A stretch of DNA of 22,340 nucleotides from Verrucomicrobiota bacterium (GTDB taxonomy: Bacteria > Verrucomicrobiota > Verrucomicrobiae > Chthoniobacterales > UBA10450), in assembly GCA_005887855.1 (NCBI GenBank), contig VBQB01000113.1, positions 1 to 22,340 on the forward strand, given 5' to 3'. A program made the position numbers and the translations under genes. The notes below the pieces were generated by a model. That model did no database searches. It was not told where the DNA came from and worked only from the letters and a program-made list of their open reading frames with translations. Every line of letters begins with the position of its first letter. The stretch's first letter is position 1. Of the stretch, positions 1 to 7,069 are shown in pieces.

Positions 1-66
1 GTTGTATACTTCAAAACACGCGCCGATAATCGCGTAGCTTTCTTTTTTAAATATAATTTCTGTCAT
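1..66 (-). CDS. GxxExxY protein, N-terminal fragment (runs off window)
   Basis: Reading leftwards from the ATG at 66-64 gives 22 codons that stay open to the window edge. The visible peptide contains ESYAIIGACFEVYN, which matches the start of the small GxxExxY family (a Gly-x-x-Glu-x-x-Tyr-like core near the N-terminus, about 125 residues when complete). The family's function is not established; a nuclease-like role has been suggested. It sits 33 bases downstream of the nuoK stop on the same strand, where nuoL would normally follow, so it interrupts the complex I gene order. A three-unit nonamer array fills the gap before its ATG and there is no clear Shine-Dalgarno. Only the N-terminus is visible, so intactness is unknown. 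Confidence 0.72.
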   Translation of the reverse strand, partial: MTEIIFKKESYAIIGACFEVYN

Positions 67-70
67 CTGT

Positions 71-97
71 ATTTGCGTCAATTCGCGTAATTCGCGG
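71..97 (-). repeat. Nonamer tandem array (3 x 9) before GxxExxY
   Basis: Three 9-base units lie at 71-79, 80-88 and 89-97 (ATTTGCGTC, AATTCGCGT, AATTCGCGG on the plus strand). They fill nearly all of the space between the nuoK stop and the GxxExxY start. Only one polarity is visible here. Confidence 0.75.
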
Positions 98-99
98 GT

Positions 100-420
100 T
101 TAGAATTTCAAAGCGCTGATGTCTTTGACGTCGGTGGTTCGCCGTGCGCGAAAGAGCGCGACGATAATGGCGAGTCCTACGGCGACCTCAGCCGCCGCGA
201 CCGTGATGATAAAGAAAACGAAGACCTGCACGTTGTAATCAGGCAAACCAGTAGGTTGAACGCGAGATCTTGAGAAGGCGACGAGCGATAGATTTGCCGC
301 GTTCAACATCAGCTCCAGCGACATCAGAATGATGATGAGATTGCGGCGCACCATCACGCCGGCGAACCCGACGGCGAAAAGAACGCCGCTGACAAGGAGA
401 TAATCGCCGAGCGTGATCAT
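100..420 (-). CDS. nuoK: NADH-quinone oxidoreductase subunit K
   Basis: This 106-residue, three-helix inner-membrane subunit is part of the proton-pumping arm of complex I and is related to MrpC antiporter subunits. Its length equals the usual 100-110 residues. The core [21 protein letters not shown] contains the conserved membrane glutamate ([10 protein letters not shown]), and a second buried acidic residue lies in [12 protein letters not shown]. The ATG at 420-418 begins one base after the nuoJ stop, so translation is probably coupled. Gene order I-J-K is the standard one. Downstream the operon continues into a GxxExxY gene, not directly into nuoL. Confidence 0.96.
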   Translation of the reverse strand: MITLGDYLLVSGVLFAVGFAGVMVRRNLIIILMSLELMLNAANLSLVAFSRSRVQPTGLPDYNVQVFVFFIITVAAAEVAVGLAIIVALFRARRTTDVKDISALKF

Positions 421-421
421 G

Positions 422-925
422 CTATCGAGGTTCGCGTTGGCTCAAAATGACAACGCCAATCGTCGCCACCAGCACAAGAACGCCGATGATTTGAAACGGC
501 AGATTGTAATTCTCGAAAAGCAACGACCCAACGTTGCGGACATCGTCGGTTGTCGATCTTGCCAGAGGAGGAAAAGTTTGTCCGGCAGATTTAAGATGGC
601 CGATTACATAAAAAATCTGGATGAGCAACGCGAGCGCGACGGCGATTCCGCCCGCCGAGGCCAGCCAGTTAATGTGGCGTCCTTCTTCAGCGCGAAGATC
701 GAGAAGCATGATGATAAAAAGAAAGAGCACCATCACGGCGCCGGCATAAACCAGGACTTGAATGATGCCGATGAAGTAGGCATCGAGCGACATGAAGAGC
801 GCGGCGAGCCCAAGGAACGAAACGACGAGACTCAGTGCGCTCGCCACCGGATTGCTGTTGATGACCACAGCGGCGCCAAAGATCAACATCAAAAGCGCAA
901 AGATCCAAAATAGGAACGGAGGCAT
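422..925 (-). CDS. nuoJ: NADH-quinone oxidoreductase subunit J
   Basis: This 167-residue membrane subunit of complex I (five predicted helices) belongs to the NuoJ/ND6 family. Family features seen are the N-terminal helix [20 protein letters not shown], the sequence [49 protein letters not shown] with the characteristic [18 protein letters not shown] segment, and a C-terminal helix [16 protein letters not shown]. NuoJ helps form the hinge between the quinone site and the pumping modules. It is separated from nuoI by about 100 bases holding an inverted octamer array, an unusually long gap inside a nuo operon, and ends one base before nuoK. Confidence 0.96.
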   Translation of the reverse strand: MPPFLFWIFALLMLIFGAAVVINSNPVASALSLVVSFLGLAALFMSLDAYFIGIIQVLVYAGAVMVLFLFIIMLLDLRAEEGRHINWLASAGGIAVALALLIQIFYVIGHLKSAGQTFPPLARSTTDDVRNVGSLLFENYNLPFQIIGVLVLVATIGVVILSQREPR

Positions 926-935
926 GACGGCGCGC

Positions 936-1022
936 TAATGGAGTAATGGAGCCATGGACTAGTGGACTATCGAATTCTCTCCGACCGGCACTCGATTTCT
1001 CCAATACTCCAGAACTCCAATC
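936..1022. repeat. Inverted octamer array between nuoI and nuoJ
   Basis: The left arm has four consecutive 8-base units at 936-967 (TAATGGAG, TAATGGAG, CCATGGAC, TAGTGGAC). The right arm has three units of opposite polarity at 999-1022 (CTCCAATA, CTCCAGAA, CTCCAATC). About 30 less regular bases lie between. The reverse complement of the right arm reads as TGGAG-containing octamers like the left arm, so the segment can fold back on itself. It fills the gap between nuoI and nuoJ and no ORF with family support lies in it. Confidence 0.8.
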
Positions 1023-1026
1023 TGCT

Positions 1027-1557
1027 TCATTTCTTCTCGTTCCATTTCACAACAACGCCGTGCATTACGCCGCCGATTTTCAGCAGCTTTTCCTTGTCAT
1101 GCACCATATCTGCCCGCGTGAATCCAGTGATGGCGTAGTCTTTGCGCAGAAAAATCGCCTGCTCGGGACAGACCTCCTCGCACATTCCGCAGAAAATGCA
1201 GCGGATCATGTCGATATCGAATTCCTCGGGGTATTTTTCGACTTTGGCGAAGCGGTCCGTCGAAGGAATTTCGCCTGGAATAATTTTGATTGCGCGCGGC
1301 GGACAAATAAATTCGCATAGCTGACAAGCCACGCAGCGCACATGACCGTCCGAGTCTCGTACGAGCGCGGGTGCCCCGCGGTAATGGTCCGGCAGGCTAC
1401 TATCCCATTTTTCTTCGGGATATTGCATCGTGACCTTCGTGCGTCCGAGCAGCATGTTTTTGAAATGCTTCAGGGTGATGGCAAGGCCGGCGACGATTGC
1501 AGGGAGGTACATTCGCTCGCGCCAGTTGAGCTTTGGTCGTGAAACGGTAACGGTCAT
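1027..1557 (-). CDS. nuoI: NADH-quinone oxidoreductase subunit I
   Basis: This peripheral-arm subunit of complex I carries two [4Fe-4S] clusters (N6a and N6b) that pass electrons from NuoG towards the NuoB cluster. Both ferredoxin motifs are present and complete: CVACQLCEFICP and CIFCGMCEEVCP. I chose the ATG at 1557-1555 (MTVTVSRPKL, 176 residues). A GTG five codons upstream at 1572 is open but lies in the nonamer repeat and adds a GGF extension not typical of the family. There is no strong Shine-Dalgarno for either start. Both flanks are repeat arrays (1567-1651 and 936-1022), so nuoI is bracketed by two of the unusual elements. Confidence 0.95.
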   Translation of the reverse strand: MTVTVSRPKLNWRERMYLPAIVAGLAITLKHFKNMLLGRTKVTMQYPEEKWDSSLPDHYRGAPALVRDSDGHVRCVACQLCEFICPPRAIKIIPGEIPSTDRFAKVEKYPEEFDIDMIRCIFCGMCEEVCPEQAIFLRKDYAITGFTRADMVHDKEKLLKIGGVMHGVVVKWNEKK

Positions 1558-1566
1558 CTTAAAACC

Positions 1567-1651
1567 GCCCACGAAACAAGCGAAGGAACACGAAAACCTT
1601 GGTCAAATCATTCACGAAATTTTTTCGTGTCATTTTGTGTGTTTAGTGGGC
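1567..1651. repeat. Inverted nonamer array overlapping the nuoH stop
   Basis: The left arm (1567-1597) shows 9-base units CCCACGAAA, CAAGCGAAG, GAACACGAA. The right arm (1620-1651) shows TTCGTGTCA, TTTTGTGTG, TTTAGTGGG. The two arms are imperfect reverse complements over about 31 bases, with the outer GCCCAC/GTGGGC and inner CACGAAAA/TTTTCGTG blocks best preserved. The right arm runs over the last codons and TAA of nuoH, so the element supplies the end of that gene. The left arm reaches the upstream alternative GTG of nuoI. Confidence 0.78.
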
Positions 1652-2746
1652 AAAAGCTAAAATCCCGGCAGCGATGAAAATGTTGACGAGTGCGATCTCG
1701 AAAAAGAAGAGCCAGCCGAGCCGCATGAGTTGATCGTAACGAAAACGCGGCAGCGTCCAGCGAACCCAGATAAAGAAAAAGAGTAGCGCAGTTACCTTCG
1801 CGAAAAAGGTGACGATGTTAAATAAACCTCCCATCACGCCACGCCAGCCCGGTGCGGATCCATCGATAAGGACCCAGTGAAATCCGCCATACAAAGATGG
1901 AAGCGGCAGATGCCAGCCGCCAAAAAACAAAGTTACGATGATAGCCGAGCCTGTGATCATGGCTGCGTATTCGCCGAGAAAAAAGAGCGCGAACTTCATT
2001 GACGAATATTCTGTGTGGTAACCACCGGCGAGCTCCTGCTCGGCTTCGGGAAGATCGAAAGGCAATCGATTCGTCTCGGCGAAAATAGCGATCGCAAAAA
2101 CGAGGAATGAAATGAGCATGGGAATTGCGAGCAACCACTTCCAAGGATTCATCCAGTCGCCGATAAAAGGTGCGATCATCCAGCCGTGCTCAATTTGATA
2201 GCGGACAACGCTGGTCAGGCGCAAATTTCCGACGAGCAAAAAAATTGGAATGACCGCCAGTCCAAGCGACAGCTCATAGGAAATCATTTGCGAACTGGAA
2301 CGCACACCGCCGAGGAATGGATATTTGGAATTGGACGCCCAGCCGGCGAGAACAATCCCGTAAACCCCCAATGAAGCGATGGCGAACACATATAAAATTC
2401 CGACGTTGATGTCCGCGATCACCATTGGAACGCCGAAAAGCGTGCTGCCAAATGGAACGACCGCGATCGTGATGATTGCCGGCATCATCGCAAGACATGG
2501 AGCGAGCCAGTAATAAAACGTGTTTACGTGGCGCGGACTGAAATCTTCTTTCAGCAGCAATTTGAAAATGTCGGCAATCGGTTGAAAAAGACCTGCAGGA
2601 CCGACCCGATTTGGACCCCTCCGATCCTGAATAAATGCGCTGACGCGCCGTTCTGCGTAAACGCTGTAGGAGACCATCGGCAGGATCACGAGGAAAAGGA
2701 TTCCGACGATCTTGAGTAGCGACGTGATGATCAGAAAATAATCCAT
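1643..2746 (-). CDS. nuoH: NADH-quinone oxidoreductase subunit H
   Basis: NuoH (ND1 family) is the membrane subunit of complex I that contacts quinone and joins the hydrophilic and membrane arms. At 367 residues it is slightly longer than many homologues (about 325-350). Diagnostic segments are YAERRVSAFIQDRRGPNRVGP near residue 30, the long loop ending in LKEDFSP, GVRSSSQMISYELSLGLAV, and AETNRLPFDLPEAEQELAGGYHTEYSSMKFALFFLGEY, the strongest family signature. The ATG at 2746-2744 has a good Shine-Dalgarno (GGGAG about 7 bases upstream on the coding strand). A 203-base gap with mini-hairpins separates it from nuoG upstream. Its last codons and stop lie in the right arm of a nonamer repeat. 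Confidence 0.97.
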   Translation of the reverse strand: MDYFLIITSLLKIVGILFLVILPMVSYSVYAERRVSAFIQDRRGPNRVGPAGLFQPIADIFKLLLKEDFSPRHVNTFYYWLAPCLAMMPAIITIAVVPFGSTLFGVPMVIADINVGILYVFAIASLGVYGIVLAGWASNSKYPFLGGVRSSSQMISYELSLGLAVIPIFLLVGNLRLTSVVRYQIEHGWMIAPFIGDWMNPWKWLLAIPMLISFLVFAIAIFAETNRLPFDLPEAEQELAGGYHTEYSSMKFALFFLGEYAAMITGSAIIVTLFFGGWHLPLPSLYGGFHWVLIDGSAPGWRGVMGGLFNIVTFFAKVTALLFFFIWVRWTLPRFRYDQLMRLGWLFFFEIALVNIFIAAGILAFAH

Positions 2747-2820
2747 CTCGATCTCCCAGCTCTAGTGTGTTGTAACAGGCGCAGCTTTACAACGACCGAT
2801 CTTTTACAGAATTTCGACGG

Positions 2821-2912
2821 CTGATCAGCCAAGGCCGCAGCGCCTGCTTTCGCCAGCGGATAACACGCGGCGTGTCACCAGGGTCCACATCAAGTGCGCT
2901 GAAGCAGCGCAC
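2821..2912. repeat. Mini-hairpin cluster between nuoG and nuoH
   Basis: The 203-base gap 2747-2949 holds no convincing gene. It contains tight palindromes: ACACG-CGG-CGTGT at 2863-2875 and an exact 8-bp stem with loop AAG at 2894-2912 (GTGCGCTG/CAGCGCAC). A looser GC-rich stretch with CCGCAGCGCC lies at 2835-2845. The same style of module recurs in other gaps of this window. It could act as a transcription attenuator or an RNA-processing or stability element inside the operon; that role is inference. Confidence 0.6.
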
Positions 2913-2949
2913 ACGACACCACTGAGGGCTGCAGGTTGGATGGCAGAGC

Positions 2950-4674
2950 CTAACGCCCTGGCGGTCTTTCCGATTCCGCTTTTTCGATATCTTTCGCCGC
3001 AGGATCGACGGGCGGAGCAGGGGATTCGTGCGCTTGCTCGATTTGCACGCCGAGGTCGCCGATTTTGCTCAAGCTCAATCCGGCGAATTGTGGAACGGCT
3101 TCTGCCATCTGCCGAAAAACATCTTCGATCAAATAGATGCTGTTATGACCGGAACACGCCTGGATCAAGTCGCGCAAGATTTCCCAATCGTCCCGCGCTT
3201 GGCCCGGTGCGCGCACGGCGCGATTGAGCCGTTGCAGACGGCCTTCGCCGTTGATCATCGAGCCACGCTTTTCCGCGAAGGTAAACGAAGGGAACACCAC
3301 CGTCGCATATTCCGTCGCAGCGTTTGACAGAATGTCCATCACGATGAAGGCCGGGAGATTTTCGAGGTCTCCCGCCGAAATTCCCAATCGCATCGGGTTT
3401 TCGCCGAGGGTGATCAATACTTTGACGCGCCCAGAACTCACGGCCTCCGCGATGGTGGGTAATTTCGCGCCTGGCTGCGAGGTTACGCCGAGCAATTGAG
3501 CGCCGTTCGTGTTCGGGTTGCGATCTTCGCTCAGGAGAATGTCATCGCCGGGACCCGTGCGCGGCACGATGTCGATCAACTGAACGTCGAGCGTCTTCGC
3601 GAGTTGCCGCGTCAGCCAAAGTTCTTCATTGGTCATCCGGCCCGAAGCGATGATCGCGATTTCCGGGCCTGAGAACTGTTTCAACTGGAGCGCCGCTTGC
3701 GCGATCACGATTTGCCAATCGGCGGCGACAAGTTTTTTATTGGAGACGATCTGTGGCTCGAGCAATCGTCGTTCCGATTGAATATAATCGAAGTTGAGGC
3801 GGCCGTAATCGCACATCCAGCACGAGTTCACCGCATCGTTCTCCCGCGGGGTCTGCCGGTAAATGACATCTTCGCGCGTGCCAATGATTGTGTTGCAGCC
3901 AGTGGCACAACTCGTGCAGATACTTTTTGTTTCTTTCAAAAACCAGACACGCATCTTAAAACGAAAGTCGGTCGAGGTGAGCGCGCCGACCGGACAAATA
4001 TCGACGGTGTTAAGGGAATAATTGTTCTCTAGCTGGTTGCCGGGATGCGCGGTCAACACGGTATAACTGCCGCGATCGACAAATCCGAGCACGTCATCCT
4101 TCGCAATTTCCTGGCAAAACCGAATGCAGCGCGAGCAGAGAATGCAGCGCTCATCATCGAGAGTAACGCGTGGCCCGAGTACCACGTTTTTCGGTTTCTT
4201 TACTTTGTTCTCGAGAAACCGCGACTCACTCGTGCCGTACTCCACGCTGAATTCTTGCAAGCGGCATTCGCCAGCCTGATCGCATATCGGACAATCCAGC
4301 GGATGATTGATGAGCAGAAATTCCATTACGCCGCGCTGACACTCCTTCACCAACGGCGAATTCGTACGCACGCCCATGCCTTCGGCGACATCCTGTGCAC
4401 AGGAAATTTGCGGACGCGGCATCCAGTTGATCACGGGTTTGCCGTCGGGGCCCAGCTCAGGTTTGCGGTCAGGACCGAGCCTGGGCATTCCCATCTCGAT
4501 CAAGCACATCCGGCAATTGCCCGGTGAACTGAGCTTCTTGTGATAGCAATAACGTGGCACGTAACTGCCTGCCTGTTCGCACGCCTCGATTACGCGCGTG
4601 CCCTTCGGGAATTGATGCCACACGCCGTCGATCTGGACGTTGAACATCTGCGGCGATGACACTGGATCGGCCAT
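2950..4674 (-). CDS. nuoG: NADH-quinone oxidoreductase subunit G (short form)
   Basis: NuoG carries electrons along the peripheral arm of complex I. Cluster ligands seen are: [2Fe-2S] N1b C43, C54, C57, C92; the N5 motif with H124, C128, C131, C137; N4 C177, C180, C183 and C227; and an N7-type set C253, C256, C260, C288 (27 residues between the last two, the same spacing as in E. coli). The remainder is a shortened molybdopterin-oxidoreductase-like domain (about residues 290-545) and a Pro/Glu/Lys-rich tail. At 574 residues it is much shorter than the E. coli protein (about 900). The ATG at 4674-4672 gives MADPVSSPQ, directly followed by the 2Fe-2S domain. It lies between nuoEF and nuoH, with repeat-filled gaps on both sides. 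Confidence 0.95.
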   Translation of the reverse strand: MADPVSSPQMFNVQIDGVWHQFPKGTRVIEACEQAGSYVPRYCYHKKLSSPGNCRMCLIEMGMPRLGPDRKPELGPDGKPVINWMPRPQISCAQDVAEGMGVRTNSPLVKECQRGVMEFLLINHPLDCPICDQAGECRLQEFSVEYGTSESRFLENKVKKPKNVVLGPRVTLDDERCILCSRCIRFCQEIAKDDVLGFVDRGSYTVLTAHPGNQLENNYSLNTVDICPVGALTSTDFRFKMRVWFLKETKSICTSCATGCNTIIGTREDVIYRQTPRENDAVNSCWMCDYGRLNFDYIQSERRLLEPQIVSNKKLVAADWQIVIAQAALQLKQFSGPEIAIIASGRMTNEELWLTRQLAKTLDVQLIDIVPRTGPGDDILLSEDRNPNTNGAQLLGVTSQPGAKLPTIAEAVSSGRVKVLITLGENPMRLGISAGDLENLPAFIVMDILSNAATEYATVVFPSFTFAEKRGSMINGEGRLQRLNRAVRAPGQARDDWEILRDLIQACSGHNSIYLIEDVFRQMAEAVPQFAGLSLSKIGDLGVQIEQAHESPAPPVDPAAKDIEKAESERPPGR

Positions 4675-4682
4675 TATCTTTT

Positions 4683-4757
4683 CGTCATCGCGCCCATGCT
4701 CTTGATCGTAATCGAAAAATATCGATCACGATCACGAGTATGAGCACGAGCAAGAGG
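4683..4757. repeat. Inverted hexamer array between nuoEF and nuoG
   Basis: The right arm (4719-4757) is built of 6-base steps such as ATCACG, ATCACG, AGTATG, AGCACG, AGCAAG. The left arm (4683-4714) is its imperfect reverse complement. From the centre outwards about 25 of 33 positions match, and the core pairs are GATCGTAATCGA with TCGATCACGATC around a short A/T loop. It fills almost the whole gap between the nuoEF stop (4766) and the nuoG start (4674), and in the operon mRNA would fold into a long hairpin just before nuoG. Confidence 0.8.
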
Positions 4758-4765
4758 TTTCATCT

Positions 4766-6751
4766 TCAGATTGTCCCCGCGGCGCCGGCTTTTTCCCAGC
4801 CCGGATCGTGGGCGAGGGGAGCAGTGGCAATCTTATCCTCTTCAATCAGTTCGCCGGGCGTGTATTCAGGGGGAAGTGGCGGTGGCATTGGTTTTTTGGC
4901 GCGCTCGGCAAATTCTTCCCGGAATTTCTCGACAAAACTTTGCGTCGGCCACGCGCATGCTTCGCCAAACGCGCAAATCGTACGGCCGGCGATGTTGTCG
5001 CCAATGGTTTTGAGTGTCTTTGGATCTTCCGTTACGCCCCCGCCAAGCAACATGCGGTCGGTTATTTTTTTCATCCAAAGCGAGCCTTCCCGGCAGGGCG
5101 TGCATTGGCCACAGCTCTCGTGCGCATAGAATTCGTTGATGTTATTGAGCGTCCAAACCATGTCGCGGGAATCGTCGAGCACGATCACACCGCCGGAACC
5201 GGCCATCGAACCTGCTGCGGTGAGCGAATCGAAATCCATAGGTATGTCATCGATCGACATCTCGCGTTCGATGGTCGATCCATCGGGTTGCTTTTGCTTG
5301 AGTTTGAATCGCTCGTCCGCTCGCAAGACTTTGGCTGAGCTCCCACCGGGGATCACCGCCTTCAGTTTTCGCCCGGGTTTTAATCCGCCAGCCATTTCGT
5401 GGACCAACTGACCCATGGTCACTGCGCCAACTTCGATTTCAAAATAACCGGCTCGCTGCACATCGCCGCTTACACAAACGATGCGCGTTCCGGTGTTATT
5501 CTGCCGTCCCAGTCGCGCATACTGTGCGCCACCCATCGCGATAATGTGTTTCACGTGGCAAAGTGTTTCGACGTTGTTCACGATTGTCGGGCACATGTAG
5601 AGACCAAGCACGGCAGGAAAATAAGGCGGCTTAATGCGCGGATAACCGCGTTTGCCCTCGAGTGATTCGATCAAGCCAGTTTCTTCGCCGCAAATGTAAG
5701 CGCCGCCGCCGCGATGAATGTAAACCTCGACATCGAACTCGGAGCCGAGAATGTTCTTGCCGAGGAATTTGCGCTCCCGCGCTTCTTCGATGGCGCGTTC
5801 AAGGATTTTCGCGCCTTCGGGGAACTCGCCTCTTATATATATGTACGCCGTCCGGGCGTTCAGCGCGAAACAGGAGATCAGAATTCCTTCGAGCAGTTGG
5901 TGCGGATCTTCGTGGATGATATATCGGTCTTTGAACGTGCCCGGCTCGGACTCATCCGCATTGCAGATCAAATAGACCGGCTTCTTCTCATCGGGCTTGA
6001 TGAAGCTCCACTTCACGCCGCACGGAAATCCTGCGCCGCCACGCCCGCGCAACCCGGAGGTCTTGACCTCATTGACGATCTCGACGCGCGACATCGTAAT
6101 TGCCTTCCGCAATTGTTCGTAACCGCCATCACGCAGGTAGGTATCGATGTCGATCCTCCAGTCGTCGCGTCCGATATTTTTAAAAATCAGGCGACGTTCG
6201 AGCGGATGAGGAGATGTTTGACGTTTGATGTTTGATGTTTGACTTCGGAGAAGCTCCAGCACGGACTCGGCGCGTACATTCTCGCGTAGGTTTTCGCCGA
6301 TCATGCACACGGGCGCAGTGCCGCAACTTGCCAGGCATTCGACAAACTCGATGCTGTAATTTCCATCAGGGCTCACCGAAATGGGATTGTGCATTCCATC
6401 GCTCTGACGGTGTCGCTCAATTCCAGCCGCCCCGCATAAGTTTTCCATCAGCTGATAACTACCTGCCATCGCGCAACTGAGCGTACGACAAACACGGATA
6501 TGGGTTTTGCCGGCAGGCTCCGGGCGAAACATCGGATAGAATGTGACCAGTTCGAAAATATTGATCGGCTGCAATTGGAGTTTCGCGGCGATCCATTGCA
6601 CCCCTTCATCGCTGATAAAGCCGAAGTGTTCCTGCCACAAATGCAGCAGTGGCATCGCCGCGCTTCGCCGGTGATCCTTCGGATAACGCGCGATCGCCGC
6701 ATCCGTTTTGCGCTCCAACTCGGCGGGAACGCGTGTGCTCGTCGAGTCCAC
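4766..6751 (-). CDS. nuoEF: Fused NADH-quinone oxidoreductase subunits E and F
   Basis: One uninterrupted 661-codon frame encodes both NADH-input subunits of complex I. Residues 1-168 are NuoE (thioredoxin-like, [2Fe-2S] N1a ligands C88, C93, C139, C143). Residues 186-661 are NuoF, with FMN/NADH motifs [11 protein letters not shown] (233-243), [13 protein letters not shown], and [19 protein letters not shown], and the N3 [4Fe-4S] ligands in [13 protein letters not shown] and TICAFGEAC. The linker (about 169-184) is encoded by a heptamer array (6215-6242). I see no stop or start codon separating the halves. The GTG at 6751-6749 is the start that gives a full NuoE N-terminus; no strong Shine-Dalgarno is seen, and the preceding lipoprotein stop is only 12 bases away. 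NuoF stays intact and should still bind NADH and FMN. Confidence 0.94.
   Translation of the reverse strand: MDSTSTRVPAELERKTDAAIARYPKDHRRSAAMPLLHLWQEHFGFISDEGVQWIAAKLQLQPINIFELVTFYPMFRPEPAGKTHIRVCRTLSCAMAGSYQLMENLCGAAGIERHRQSDGMHNPISVSPDGNYSIEFVECLASCGTAPVCMIGENLRENVRAESVLELLRSQTSNIKRQTSPHPLERRLIFKNIGRDDWRIDIDTYLRDGGYEQLRKAITMSRVEIVNEVKTSGLRGRGGAGFPCGVKWSFIKPDEKKPVYLICNADESEPGTFKDRYIIHEDPHQLLEGILISCFALNARTAYIYIRGEFPEGAKILERAIEEARERKFLGKNILGSEFDVEVYIHRGGGAYICGEETGLIESLEGKRGYPRIKPPYFPAVLGLYMCPTIVNNVETLCHVKHIIAMGGAQYARLGRQNNTGTRIVCVSGDVQRAGYFEIEVGAVTMGQLVHEMAGGLKPGRKLKAVIPGGSSAKVLRADERFKLKQKQPDGSTIEREMSIDDIPMDFDSLTAAGSMAGSGGVIVLDDSRDMVWTLNNINEFYAHESCGQCTPCREGSLWMKKITDRMLLGGGVTEDPKTLKTIGDNIAGRTICAFGEACAWPTQSFVEKFREEFAERAKKPMPPPLPPEYTPGELIEEDKIATAPLAHDPGWEKAGAAGTI
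6215..6242 (-). repeat. Heptamer array (4 x 7) inside the NuoE-NuoF linker
   Basis: Four 7-base units lie at 6215-6221, 6222-6228, 6229-6235 and 6236-6242 (TGTTTGA, CGTTTGA, TGTTTGA, TGTTTGA on the plus strand). Read on the coding strand they specify the low-complexity linker [10 protein letters not shown]. The same kind of short-period array is otherwise between genes here, which suggests that this one was once intergenic. Confidence 0.85.
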
Positions 6752-6763
6752 GAAAGCGGAAGA

Positions 6764-7069
6764 CTAGTCGGACAACGTGCTGTCTTTTGACTGCACTTTA
6801 TCGTCTTTAAAAACGATCGTCACCGTGTCTTTGCCCTGGCGGTAAACGTAGGTCGTTTTTTTCATGATAACGAAATCCTCGTTGTTGATGGAAGTGGCGG
6901 GGCCAAGGATCGATTCCACCTGCTTTTTCGACATTCCCTCGGCCACCTCATCGACGTTCGCTTTCGTGATTCGCTTGCCTGGAGTGCATGCACTCAAACC
7001 AACCAAACTCAAAGCGAGGAGCGCTGTGATCGAGATTCGCCGCATTGATCTAAAGATCGACATATTCAT
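6764..7069 (-). CDS. Small BamE/SmpA-like lipoprotein
   Basis: The 101-residue product starts with a short basic segment and hydrophobic stretch (ISITALLALSLVGL) followed by the lipobox LSAC, giving lipid attachment at C28. The mature part, ITKANVDEVAEGMSKKQVESILGPAT then a beta-rich stretch (TYVYRQGKDTVTIVFKDDKV), matches the SmpA/OmlA (BamE-like) fold: two helices with a GMSxxQVxxILG signature and a small sheet. I chose the ATG at 7069-7067 because it overlaps the nuoD stop as ATGA (4 bases), typical of coupled translation; an ATG three codons upstream is also open. Its role in a complex I operon is unknown. It could be an outer-membrane assembly factor or an unrelated lipoprotein with the same fold. 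Confidence 0.82.
   Translation of the reverse strand: MNMSIFRSMRRISITALLALSLVGLSACTPGKRITKANVDEVAEGMSKKQVESILGPATSINNEDFVIMKKTTYVYRQGKDTVTIVFKDDKVQSKDSTLSD

Noticed and set aside
4045..5338. Long plus-strand ORFs opposite nuoG and nuoEF
   Set aside because: They are antisense shadows of strongly supported complex I genes, are rich in Arg/His/Ala typical of such shadows, and show no family motif.
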